NCBI RefSeq assembly: GCF_027887165.1
Contig: NC_077227.1
Coordinates: 349,663,207 to 349,727,206 of the forward strand
DNA from: Monodelphis domestica
Taxonomy: Eukaryota; Chordata; Mammalia; Didelphimorphia; Didelphidae
Direction: 5' to 3'
Length of the DNA: 64,000 nt
A program made the translations under genes and the position numbers. Below are positions 32,103 to 42,726 of the stretch, one piece after another (the first letter of the stretch is position 1; every line of letters begins with the position of its first letter). Under the pieces are notes generated by a model. That model worked only from the letters and a program-made list of their open reading frames with translations, ran no database searches and was not told the origin of the DNA.

Positions 32103-32161
32103 TCGGTTCAGGACCCACCAAGAAACAGCCAACCAAGAGGGTCCAGAGCACCATGTTTAAT
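32103..32161 (-). terminator. PDGFRB: PDGFRB polyadenylation signal region
   Basis: On the minus strand ATTAAA (32161-32156) is preceded by U-rich and UGUA-containing sequence and followed about 20 nt later by a GU-rich stretch, TTGGTTGGCTGTTTCTTGG at about 32132-32113. This is the expected upstream/hexamer/downstream layout; cleavage would fall at about 32135-32150. It is a common non-AATAAA variant. Confidence 0.65.
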
Positions 32162-33734
32162 ACTGAAACCTTTCCTTTAAAAAAGAACAAAAACAAAAAC
32201 ATATACAGATATGTAAAGTTGAGTGTGTAAAAAATAGTATCTCGGTTGTTTAAATGTGAGTTATTGTGAGTCTTAAGCATACACCTTTAAGCTAGCGGTG
32301 GTGGTATCTTTGGTACCTTAGTGCCCTCCCATTGCCTTCCCTCCCACCCATGGTTCCCTCCCTGTCTAAATACAGACTGACAGAGTCAGGCATCCCTCCA
32401 AGGGCTCAGGTACAGAGAACTGAGAAGCTCTGAATGGGTTTGCTCAGGGCTAGTCCCTGCCCAGTCATCTTTCCGGGCTCCTCAAGAAGATTGTTTTGGG
32501 TTGGGGGAGCCTGGAGGGAAGGGGAGGGGAGGAGATTCCTATGTGCATGTATTCGTGTGCTGGTATATCCAGCCAAGTTAGCTACCTACATCCCGTTCAT
32601 CTACTGTCCTTACTCCCTGACCACTATCTAATCCACACCCAGAAGACAATTGTTTTGTCTTAGCTGGGACAGTTCCCTGCCTCTAGTCAGTGGGAATACA
32701 TTTTTTACTAAGGAAATCCTGGCTTTAAAAAATCTTCTTGGTCTAGGTTTAGCATGGGTCAAAAGAGGGGACCCTGGTGAGCTGAAGGGGTTGGAAATAG
32801 TAAGAGTTCTCTGCTACAAATCCCACTCTAACTTCAATGGGCAAATGAGTCCATCAGACAAGCACTACCCCATGCGCTGGGCCCTCCAGGCTGTCTCAGT
32901 CATATCCTTCATCATTAGCCAAGAGGGCCAGGGAAACCCTAACCCACTTGTCCCAGCATTGCCACTGCACTCAGGGAGAAGGAATGGGCAGACTGTATTG
33001 ATTCTTGTCTCTTTGTGCTCATAGATTAAAAACCAAGTATTATACAAAGCAGGCCCCCCATATGCAGCCCTCCTCTGTGGAGCAGGTTAATGGAGGAGGG
33101 GAGGAAAGAGTCCAGGTCAGGGCTGTCAGATGTCTTGAAACACATTTTCTAGTGTAGATCTGAGTTTTGCAGTCCCAAGAAAAGCCTTGGCCAAGAGAGG
33201 ACACCAGCAGGCTAGCCAAAGAGTAGACTCTAGGAGTCAGGGAAGCAGGCAAAATCATGGGTTCTCCCAAAATCTAATCCCTTGTTAATGTGAAATCTTC
33301 CTCCTTGTGAGCCTGGATGAAGTTAAAACATCTTGGGAACATGAGAACATGTGCCCATATGTCAAATGTCCTCAGAGGGCTCAGGTAGAGGGGAAGTCCA
33401 CACCCCACCTTTTGTTTGCCTGGTGTTGAGACTTTCTAAGCCCAGGGCCCCCAACTGGCCCGAGAGATGGGGAAGCAGGAGCCTAAAGTGAAGCTGCTCT
33501 GGTGGAAGACGTGGAATGGTAGGAAGAAGCCACATAGAACAATAATTCCTAATTTCAGTCCCAAATGTAGCCACTGTTCCTTGTGAATGGATGGAGATAA
33601 TCAAGGACATCACCCAGTTACATGGTCAGGAAAACTAGAGGCTGATGAATAAGGGGGCTACCCGACTGGATGGGAGGCCCTGACTCTGTCCAAGGACATA
33701 GGGCCCATGTGCATGGGAGATTATCCAGAATCAT

Positions 33735-33895
33735 CTAGCTTGAGAGTTAGAACGGTTTTTGAGGGCCATTTAGTTCAACCTTCTCATTTTATAGTAGAGG
33801 AAACTGAGGCACAAGTAAACTAAATGGCTTGTCCAAGGTAAACCAGGTGATAAGCACTAGAGGTGGGTTCTGTAGTTTTTAAGCAGGCTTCCCTA
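33735..33895 (+). mobile_element. MIR within the PDGFRB 3' UTR
   Basis: 'ttatagtagaggaaactgag' and 'aaatggcttgtccaaggtaa' show the core. Confidence 0.7.
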
Positions 33896-34019
33896 TCTTG
33901 ACTCCCCAGAACCCAAGATTTTCCCAGGCCCTAGGTGAGGCAGAGAAAACGGCCTTGGTAACATGGCTCTGCTAAGAGCCCCTTAGTTCAGTGACCCATT
34001 AAAGGGAAACTTCGTATCT

Positions 34020-34255
34020 GAGACTTGGTAGGGACTTCAGAAACCATCTCGGCCAATTGTCCATCCCCTGCAGGGATCCTCTTTCCATCATCCCTGCTGG
34101 ATGTTCTTCCAGTCTATTCCCAACATGCACAGTGATCTGGAGATAAGGACTCCCTGAGGCAGCCTGCTACATGGTTGGACAGTTATGATCACTAAATTCT
34201 ACCTTGGATCGAGCTCAGATCTTTCCTGAAACAACCACCCATCAGTCCTGTTTTG
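34020..34255 (-). mobile_element. CR1-like LINE fragment within the PDGFRB 3' UTR
   Basis: 'tgctggatgttcttccagtc' and 'gaggcagcctgctacatggt' resemble the antisense of the amniote CR1 3' region. Diverged. Confidence 0.5.
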
Positions 34256-35306
34256 GCTCACCCCGTGGTGATGGGGGTGGCGTGGGGTTGGGTAGGGATG
34301 AACTAGGGTCACCAGGGGAAACATGAGAAACCTAAGGAGCATGAAGACAGTCCCCTTCTATAGATCCTCAGTCAGATATCAAAGGGAAAATACGAAGGCA
34401 GTGGCCAGGCCAGCTGGCATGAGAGCAGGAGGACTGAGGCGAAGAGTTCAAAGTTGACTGTTTCTAATGTACTTTTCTTCTCTTCCACGGAGAAGAGACT
34501 TCTGTGGGTACCTACACAGCTGAGCCTCTAGGAAAGGTTAAGAGACTGTGGAGATCACCTAATCCTTGGGAGATGAGCTGGGGACCACACAGAATAATGT
34601 TCATCCTGGGACCCCACGTCCTTTGCCCTTCTCACTCCACCAGGGTCAAGTCTAGAGGGACCCTCCTCTTCCCTCCTCAAAATTTTCTTCTTCCCAAGAG
34701 GCAGACAGTTCCAGTGCAGGCAGAGTCATCGCCACCCAGTGACTCAGGCAGAAGGCACAGTTGCTAGGAGCCTTAAGGCATTGCCACCATGTGGCTCTAC
34801 TCCTAAGTAAGTCTGAAAGCCAGAGGCTGAGGTGGTCTGGTGGGATGATGGACTCCTTACCCTGCTCACACCTTCCTCTATATTTTAATAGCCTTATTCC
34901 AGCGCTGATTGGTGTTCACTAATGTCCTCCTGTTCCCTCAACAGGATTAGAAATCCCCTCATTTCCCCAGAGAAGTCTCAGGCAGAGACTGTGGTTGGTT
35001 GAAATAGGAAGGGACAGGGGAACAGGCAGCCACAGTCATTGCTGGAGTCTCTGCAAAAGCCCTTTGCCTTCCTCTTCCCAAGGAAAGACATTGGGGAAGA
35101 GCCCAGGGGGCTCAAGGCAGACCAATCCCTGCCACATTGGGGCTAGAAGTCTTCTATCCCATAAAGAAAAGGGCCAGCCATCACCTCTTTTCTCCTCTCC
35201 ACCCCCGAGGGAGGCCAACATTCATCTGGGAAGAAGAAATAGAGAGGAGGTTCAATAGAGCAGGGGCAGGGCTGGGGTTGCCTGCTCTTCTCCTGGGTAG
35301 TTCCAG

Positions 35307-35520
35307 CTACAGAAAACTATCCTCCATCTCTGGCTGCCCCTGATCCTGGTGATCCAAGATTGGCCTGGGTTCAGGTTCTGGCTCCGGCTCTGGCTCTGAC
35401 TTTGGTTCTGGCTTTGGCTCTGTTTCCGGCTCCTCTGATTCTGGGTCTAATTCCTCCTGCAGCTCCAGGGGGCTATCACAGGAGATGGTGGATGATGTGT
35501 TGGCCTCATTAAGGGTAGAG
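35307..35520 (-). CDS. PDGFRB: PDGFRB last coding exon (human exon 23)
   Basis: Starts after an AG acceptor at 35522-35521, encodes STLNEANTSSTISCDSPLEL, then an acidic Pro/Glu region of alternating EP units, and ends MEDSFL with TAG at 35309-35307. Human ends EDSFL after a similar PEPEPQ tract. The C-terminal DSFL is the known PDZ-binding end of the receptor (NHERF). Repeated Glu-Pro codons explain the CTGG-rich plus-strand sequence. The tail is of similar length to human but the EP units differ, as expected for a low-complexity region. Confidence 0.96.
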
Positions 35521-35618
35521 CTGGAAGAAAATCAAGACTGGTAAAGGACCAGTGGGGGACAGTAGGGTTCCTTCCCTGAATTGTTCCCATTTGTCAATAT
35601 TCTTCCTTAAAAATGATG

Positions 35619-36016
35619 TCTATATAAAAGGAAAAGACTTGTTTGTACAAATATATTAATACAAAAATATTTGTAGCAGATCTTTTTGTGGTGTCAAAGA
35701 ATTGGAAACTGAAGGGATGTCCATCCATTGGGAAATGACTGAAAAAATTGTGATACGTGATTGTAATGGCTACTATTGTGCTATAAGAAATGATGACGAT
35801 GATCTTAGAAAATCTTGGAGAACATTAATAATAGCACCTAATCCTCGGATGAATAATATGGAAAGATGTACATATGTACAATCTATAGCAGATTGTTTGC
35901 TGTCTCAGGGAGGGGGGTGGGGACAGAGGGAAGAAGAATGGTAAGAAAAAGGGAGAGAATTTGGGATGCGAAACTTTTTAAAAATTTCATTAAATTTAGG
36001 GGAAAATATTATTTTA
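35619..36016 (+). mobile_element. L1 3' fragment in PDGFRB intron 22
   Basis: 'gcagatctttttgtggtgtc', 'gggatgtccatccattggga', 'tattgtgctataagaaatga' are L1. AAAAATGATG occurs immediately on both sides (35609-35618, 36017-36026), a plausible target duplication. Antisense to the gene. Confidence 0.78.
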
Positions 36017-36026
36017 AAAAATGATG

Positions 36027-36240
36027 CCCCCACCTGGATACAATACTCCAGATGGGATCCACTGAGAATTAGGGGCAGCAGGACGATCATCAACTTTGTT
36101 TGGGACCCTTCAGATAGTCTAAGATCACATTATCTCTTTGAGATGCTATGACACCCAAGTTCTTTTCATATGAACCATTGTCTAGTCAAGCTTTCATCCT
36201 TCTAGAGCACATGAATGGAGCATGTGATGGGGCATGGACT
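36027..36240 (-). mobile_element. CR1-like LINE fragment
   Basis: 'caatactccagatgggatcc' and 'gacacccaagttcttttcat' match the antisense CR1 pattern. Confidence 0.55.
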
Positions 36241-36430
36241 TTAAAAACAAAATCTGATTTGCTGCCTGCTATCTGTTTCTTCTTATTCTCCATTTATCTT
36301 TTTTTTTTTTATCCTCTTACTATGCCTAGACAGGATTTTATCCATAGTGGGAGATCAAGATGCACAGACTACAATGGGGCTAGAACTTCCTGATGGTAGA
36401 TCATTGGATGATAGAAAATGCTCAGTTTAC

Positions 36431-36663
36431 CTGGCAAGGCTGTGGGAACTCTCCAGTGGGGCTGCATCAGGTCCTTCAGGCTTAGGGTCAGGCAGGGGGA
36501 TGATGTAATCATTGTCCCCCTCATTCTGCTGCACAGCTGTGTAGAGGACAGAGCTGGTGTCGAGGGGACCCCTTGGGCCACTAAATACAGGGAGCTGGGC
36601 TCGGGTACGAAGAATGGCTGGGTGATCGCTCCTCAGAAATTCTTCATCTACCTGCTGGTACTT
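36431..36663 (-). CDS. PDGFRB: PDGFRB exon, C-terminal tail (human exon 22)
   Basis: Acceptor TAG at 36666-36664, donor GTAAAC at 36430. Encodes [20 protein letters not shown] through ...HSLA, 233 nt. It covers the end of the kinase-domain flank and the tail with the motifs SVLYTAVQ (human Tyr1009, SHP2) and [10 protein letters not shown] (human Tyr1021, PLC-gamma); both tyrosines are kept. The stretch after PDPKPE is variable compared with human. Confidence 0.96.
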
Positions 36664-37184
36664 CTACTCTCCATGGAGAATGAGGAGAACAAAGGGTAAG
36701 GTGAGGACATGGTATTGGCTGGAGCTCCAACAATCTATGCTTCTGGCTTTAACATTCTACATGCTGTGATTCTAATAAGTGCATTTCAAATAATTTCTGC
36801 TTCTATATGTGTCTCATTTTATTTGACCTCAGGGAGGGGGAAGACACAGACAAAGGTCCAACTCCTACTCCACACTCAGCAAGAATAAGGACTCCAAAAT
36901 AATCATGATTGGGGCCATATAGCTTTCATTCCTGCCTCCACCATGGCGGGACCTCTCTCCTTCTCTCTCTCTCCTTCTCCCTCTCCCTTTCCTTCTCTGT
37001 AAAACGGAGACAAAATTGGGGGTGGGAGGAGCTTCATTTTTTTTCAGCCTTGTCAGAGAGCCTGGCCCAGGCTGCTTGCCTACTATGCTGAAGGTTGGAT
37101 CTCACACCCATTTTGCTTCCATCTACACAACTTAGTGAGGCATAGGAGAAAAATTCAGATTCTCCCAGCTCTTCCCTAGAGACA

Positions 37185-37395
37185 CAGAATCACAGGATGT
37201 CAGAGCCAGAAGGACTTCCATCTATATCTTCTAGTCTGACTCTCTTATTTCATGGAGGAAGAAAGTGAGACCTTGGAACAGGAGGTAGTTGCCTTGGGTA
37301 ATGATACCACTAGGAAGGGGTAAGCAATCAGACCAGGTGCAGTTCAGAATCAGAGGGCATCGGAACCCAGGAAGTGCTCCTGACTCCTCAGTCTG
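37185..37395 (+). mobile_element. MIR
   Basis: 'cagaatcacaggatgtcaga' and 'ttatttcatggaggaagaaa', diverged. Confidence 0.6.
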
Positions 37396-37429
37396 CAGAG
37401 AAAGGGACTGAAGCCATCAGTGTTTCTTG

Positions 37430-37770
37430 CCTGTATTCTCGGTCTTTTTTCCTATATTTTTATTCTACACTTCTTTTATGATTCAATCCAATCCAGTTGG
37501 ATTGGATCATCTAACTGGCCCACTGGCTCCTTCCATCCCTTGCCAAGCTACCCTCTCAGCCTCATATGTGTGCATTACCTCTTCAACTTTAATTTTTAGA
37601 ATTTGTTTTTTTTCTTTTTCTGGCTCAGTTCTAATGCCACCTCCCAAAGTCTTCCCAGTCCAACAAAATAATCCAATAAATAGCTGTTAAGCTTCTACTA
37701 TGTGCCACACTGTGCTAAGTGCTGGCCCTCCCAGTTGTTAATGTTCTTCCTCTTTTCAAAGTGCCTTGTC
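37430..37770 (+). mobile_element. L2-like fragment
   Basis: 'atcccttgccaagctaccct', 'cacctcccaaagtcttccca' and 'ctactatgtgccacactgtg' suggest a mosaic of L2 pieces; low certainty. Confidence 0.4.
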
Positions 37771-38179
37771 TTTAGTTCTCTCTGAATTTATTTAATTCCT
37801 TATTGAGTTCCTTTAGGAGAGAGATGTTTTTGTTTTTAGTCTTCATATTGATTACCAGAATCTTGCCATACATATAGATAGCAATTTAATGACTACTGAC
37901 CTCTGACCTGAACTATACTCTGGAGAAGTGATAACACTGAGTTCAGAAGTCAGGTTTGAAGGTCTGGAAGGACATTAGGAATGCAGGGCAAAAATAGATC
38001 TGGGGCTCTTTCCAGCTTTATATATCTTGCATCTAAAGATATAAAGCCCAGCTTGGGTGTAAGATCTCCTTGTTCCAGGAAGCCTTCCTTGGTCTCCCTT
38101 CTTCACCTCCCACCCCTCGATGACAGTGCGCTCTCCCTCTTCTGAATGAATGATGATAAGGAGACTGACCACAATTTAC

Positions 38180-38285
38180 CTTCTTGTAGCCCTCCCCCAG
38201 AAGGCCCTCCATCAGAATGACCAGCTGAGAGAAGGAAGGTCGAATCTCAAATTTCTCCTCCCAGCACTTCTGCATGATTTCATAG
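38180..38285 (-). CDS. PDGFRB: PDGFRB exon, kinase C-lobe (human exon 21)
   Basis: Acceptor CAG at 38288-38286 behind a strong pyrimidine tract, donor GTAAAT at 38179. Encodes [20 protein letters not shown] then [15 protein letters not shown], 106 nt. This is the alpha-H/alpha-I end of the tyrosine kinase, with the conserved CW...RP motif. It differs from human mainly in the LVILMEG segment (LVLLLER). Confidence 0.97.
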
Positions 38286-38402
38286 CTGAAAGGGAAAGAA
38301 GAGAGTTTGAGAAGGACCAAGAATCTGGGTCCCTAAAAAGCTAGTTTTAGAAAGGGGTGGAGGCAAGGAGTTGGGGGACTGAATTCCTTAGGTCATACTC
38401 AC

Positions 38403-38502
38403 ATTTCTTCTGAGGCATGGGTGGGCTTGGCCATACGGTAACCTCTCTTGATGGCATTATAGAACTGCTCATTCATGGGTAATTCTGGGTAAGGGGTGCC
38501 AC
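38403..38502 (-). CDS. PDGFRB: PDGFRB exon, kinase C-lobe (human exon 20)
   Basis: Acceptor CAG ending at 38503, donor GTGAGT at 38402. With a split Gly codon it encodes [20 protein letters not shown], then [13 protein letters not shown], 100 nt, the region between alpha-F and alpha-H. Separated from exon 21 by only 117 bp of intron, the shortest in the window. Confidence 0.97.
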
Positions 38503-38514
38503 CTGCCAGGTACA

Positions 38515-39240
38515 CAAAGAATCACAGAATCATAGATTTTCAGGGCATCAAAGCTGGAAAGGGTCTTCAAGGTATTCAAGTAGCATAGAATTTAAAGTTG
38601 TAAAGGACCTTAGAGATTACCTAGAATGCTCCCTTTATTTTCTAGATGGAAAAAAATGAGACCCAGAGAAATTAAGTGTCACACAGGAAATAAATGCCAG
38701 GATGGATGGAAATTACAGAATAATAGACTCAGAGTAGAAGAACATCTAGTCCAATCTACAATCCAGTGCTGGAATACCCTCTACCAGGTCCAGTCTTTGC
38801 CTGAGCATCTCCAGTGATGGGTAGCTCACTATTTGATCAAGCAACCTGTTCCATTACTGGTCAGTCAGGAAGTTGTCCTTTAACCTGACCTGAAGTCATC
38901 TCCCTGGGACTTCCTTCCATTAGTTCTCATTCTATCTTTAGGAGATTGCTGTGAGCAAAACTAATCTCTTCCACATGACAGCTCTTTAAGTATTAGGAAA
39001 CCAGTTATGTTCCCTCAGATCCTTCTCTAGGCTAATGGAGTAGAAAGTGCCTTCTCTGGAACAGGTTAGGAGAAAGCATACTTTATGACTCTGGGAGTTA
39101 TTCTGTTCATATAATTTTTTTAGGTCTTTGAAAACCAGATTCATGCGCTGTCAGAACCTTCTCATCTTCAGACTAATGGAGTAGAGGGTGTCTTCTTCTC
39201 TGGAACAGGTTAGGAGAAAGTGTGCTTCCTAATTCTAGGT
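38515..39240 (-). mobile_element. CR1-type LINE remnant with MIR-like flank
   Basis: 38780-39000 ('gcatctccagtgatgggtag', 'cttccattagttctcattct', 'ctcttccacatgacagctct', 'ccttctctaggctaatggag') is antisense CR1; a second, similar 3' piece follows at 39110-39230. 38515-38760 has a MIR-like 'catcaaagctggaaagggtc'. Confidence 0.65.
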
Positions 39241-39497
39241 GTTTCCTTTGCATCCTAGACAAAGATGTTCCCTTGGGAAAGTGGGGGGGGGAGGTTGGAG
39301 ATATGAAGACAAATGCACACTGGAGAACATGAGATGATGATGGGGGACCTCAGAACCTCTGGGGAAAGGTCAGATAACCTTCCTGGCAGGGAGAACGTAG
39401 GCTAGGATCAAAGGCAGGTCCCTTGCCCATTTGGTAAGGATATGGCAAAGGAAGAGTTTCAGGGGACATTCCAAGGATGTGATGGACAGGCAGATCA

Positions 39498-39614
<117 letters not shown>

Positions 39615-39839
39615 CTAGGGAACAACAAGTGATCCAATGAATATGGAAGAGGGCTCTGCCTAACCACAAGTCCATATTCTACCCAACAGAAGGCACTGAT
39701 TCCATGGAGATCCTTCTTCATTTGAGAATGTCTCCTTTATTCAAGTTAAGGACAGTTCTTTACCCTCTAAGCCAGGAACCTGGGGAAGAGATGCCAAACC
39801 TTTTCTGATAGAATAATCATATTTCTTAGAATAATAACT

Positions 39840-40045
39840 CTCCCCCTGGAATGGATTCTCAGAAACTATCTAATACAACCTCTTCATTTTACAGATAAGG
39901 AAACTGAGGTTCCTAGAGGCAGACCAACCCATTCTAGTTACACTAGTAACATTGGTGGCAGATTGGGATTCCAAGGTAGTACAGTGGGATTCCAACTTAG
40001 GTCTTTAGACTCCAAACCCAGAGCTCTTTCCATTGTACTGCTCTA
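39840..40045 (+). mobile_element. MIR
   Basis: 'cattttacagataaggaaac' and 'aacccagagctctttccatt'. Confidence 0.7.
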
Positions 40046-40685
40046 ATTGCAAGCTCATGGAGAGAGCAACATCTACCTCTCATGATTACTCTTAAACATG
40101 GAGATATTACTCAAGACTGTACAATTCCAACCCTAAAATCTCAGCTAATTTATGGACTATAAGGTTTCTAGTTGATTGAGGACTTCCCTAGGGTTTGAAG
40201 CAGTAACTTCAAAGGTCAGTAGCTATTCTCCTTCCTCTTTGTCTCTTTTCCAGGTCATCAGGCAAATGGCTAGCTACTTCTGAGGTTTCTAAAATATGGA
40301 GAGACTGTTCTGGGTAGCAACCTCTTCTTGGTTTACAGACTTAAAACCTCCCACCCTCTTCCTGGAACAAGGCTTGGGACCCAGAATACTATCCCACAGA
40401 AAGTTATCTGACAAAGGTCTTCAGAGAAAGCCTAATTGCCCTCATGTTTTGTGTATACTGTACATATGCTTCTATATGTATGTGTTATTTCTCCTGATAT
40501 ACTGTTGGTTCCTTGCAACCAGACTCTATCTTTTCTGTTTTTGTAATCCCCAAATCTAACACAGTACCTGGCATTTAGTATCCACTTGTAGATTCTTAGT
40601 ATTGACCTCCCAAGTGAGTTCTTTTTGAGGTTATAGATGCCCAACTAGTTCTGTACTCTAATATCAAGCTTGGGTTAGCCTATGA

Positions 40686-41171
40686 CAGTGATGGCAAATC
40701 TATGGCATAGGTGCCAAAGATGGCACACAGAATGCTCTCTGAGGGCACACTCAGCTGTCCTCCTCCCCTCCTCCCACCAGAGTTTGTTACTAGGAAAGGG
40801 ACTTGGACAGAACTTCTCCCCATTCCCTCTTTTTTCATATCACCTGCCCCTCTTCCCAGTAGCTCAATGGGAGCACACAGGGGGCAAGATGGGCAGCTCA
40901 CAGGTGGCAGAGCTAGAGGGGAGGAAGTGCTAGAACCACTCCCCTCCCCCTCTCCACACTCACTGAGGACATTCCTCACTTTACCCACCCCTCTGCCCAG
41001 CAGCCCAATGGGAGCATTTTATTCCTCTCCAGTATGGGGTAAAGGGGGGGGGGGGACAGGGTGTACCTGGTACTCAGAGGGGGAGGGGCATGGCACCCAG
41101 TGGCACTCAGTCTGGGGGGTGGGATGGGGGCACGACCCAGCCCTCTGGCTCTAAAAGGTTTGCCATCACTA
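40686..41171 (+). mobile_element. 486-bp non-autonomous hAT transposon (Charlie-like)
   Basis: Inverted ends CAGTGATGGCAAATCTATGG (start) and ...AAAAGGTTTGCCATCACTA (end), followed inward by 'gtgccaaagatggcacac'. The CAGTGATGGC(G/A)AACCT terminus is characteristic of hAT-Charlie MITEs known from opossum and other tetrapods. The flanking 8-mers are gcctatga and acctagaa, alike at 5 of 8 bases, so the duplication is decayed. It has no transposase. A G12 run lies at 41044-41055. It sits in PDGFRB intron 18. Confidence 0.82.
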
Positions 41172-41394
41172 ACCTAGAAAGTCCTTCTCTGCCCTTAGCT
41201 GCCTCATGAGGGTATTCTTTAGTGGTCTGAAGGAGACTTTCCACACCACACACTTTGGTCTTCTTGTAGAGATGGTCCCCATGGGGAGAAAAGTTAAAGG
41301 GGAATTTGATACCAAGGATATGAATTTCCTTTGCATCATTGAGATCTGAGCATGATGCGGTAGGTCAAAGTCTGACCTTTCCTGTCACTGAAAT

Positions 41395-41600
41395 CATAAA
41401 ACTGACTAGGAGTTCAAATCATGTCTCTGGGACTTAATAGTTGTGTGACCCTGAGCACAAAGCCTCTTGTGTGTATAACCTTTATAGCCTCAGTTTCCTA
41501 ATCTATAACATGAGGATATTAATAGCACCTACTTTCAGGGTTGAACGAAAAAATACATACATATGTAAAGGACTTTGCAAACTTTAAAGCATGGTAAAAA
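41395..41600 (+). mobile_element. tRNA-derived SINE
   Basis: 'ctaggagttcaaatcatgtc', 'agcctcagtttcctaatcta', 'tgtaaaggactttgcaaact'. Confidence 0.75.
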
Positions 41601-41981
41601 TGTTATTATTTTTAAACACCATTATTATTGCTATTAATTTATTATTATCATCTCCCTCATCTCCCTCCACCCACATGAGATTTCCCTGAAACTGAGCGCC
41701 AGAAACCCAGATGTTAATGGGAAGCAGCTCCCTTAAGCAACTCAATGCAGAAATAAGTCTGGCCTGGGGGATTGCAAAGGACTGAAGTTTCATTTCCTGT
41801 TAGGAGAGAATGGTAAACCCCATCCTGGAGACTGATGGGAAAAGCCCCAGGCTAGACAGCTGGGGCTTGTGGCTCAAGATGGCTGCAATGGACAGGGGCT
41901 GAAGTGGGGCAAGGTCCTACTCTAGTCTTGTTCTATGAGGGATCTGCAGAGAGGAAATCTACCATCGAACATGGAGAGAGT

Positions 41982-42122
41982 CATACATAGGCCTGCTGTT
42001 GACAAATTTATGGCATGGATGAGGGCTACGGGAGGACTATATTTAACTAAATCAATTATCTCTCTGGGCTGCCTTCATGCCACCCAGCACAGGGCAGTGG
42101 GTGGGCATAGATCTCTACCCCT
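41982..42122 (+). repeat. 141-bp direct repeat left of the TTCC array
   Basis: Runs from 'catacataggcctgctgttg' to 'agatctctacccct'. An ungapped copy, about 126 of 141 bases identical by hand count, is at 45599-45739. Family unknown. Confidence 0.9.
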
Positions 42123-42726
42123 ATTTATGAAGACTACAATTGTTTGGAGAGAATTCTGCATACCTGTTACTGTATAGGAGGCACTCTACAATGCCTGACT
42201 ATTTTGCAGTGGATGGAGGGGAGAAGGTAACTCCTGGAGGTGGTGATGGGGCAGGGGGCAGTGTATAGCTGTGATTCATTTGAACCTGGAGCTATTCCTA
42301 AGGTGGAAAACCAATTGTCCTCTCCCCTTTCCCTTTCAGCCAAAGGTAACTAGCAAATAGCATAAAATATTCCTTCAAACACTTATCAGTGAGGTGGCTA
42401 TGTGGGTGGAGTGGTGGAGCTTGGTGTTAAAAAAGAGCTCCTCTAGACTGCTAGAGGAGAGAGGAATTTATCATCTAGTTGATCATCTCATTCTTTCCTT
42501 TTTAATTAATTATATTTATTTAGTAAGTGCTGAATTCTAAATGTCAGTGCTGAAAGACAGTGTATCGGCAGTACCCTCTAAAATTTTGCCCTCTGACAAA
42601 GCCCTGATGACCTCCTTTGGTTACAGGGGAGAGTCCAGAAGGGAAATGGGTTGGAATTGAAAAGGAATAGAGAATTGGATTAGACTAAGTAAAACCTGAG
42701 AGGGACTAAACCAGGTCTTTTAATTT
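42123..42726. other. PDGFRB intron 18, unique sequence
   Basis: No exon or repeat recognised between the left 141-bp repeat and the array. Confidence 0.5.

Larger units (their letters stand above)
32145..35306 (-). other. PDGFRB: PDGFRB 3' UTR
   Basis: About 3.2 kb from the TAG at 35309-35307 to the ATTAAA site. No better polyadenylation hexamer is evident between them. It has absorbed a MIR (33735-33895) and a CR1-like piece (34020-34255), so part of its length is transposon-derived. The length is inferred from the signal, not from transcripts. Confidence 0.65.

Noticed and set aside
41935-42177. Shared open frames in the two 141-bp repeats as a conserved peptide
   Set aside because: Hand comparison shows mostly amino-acid-changing differences and a stop in the second copy.
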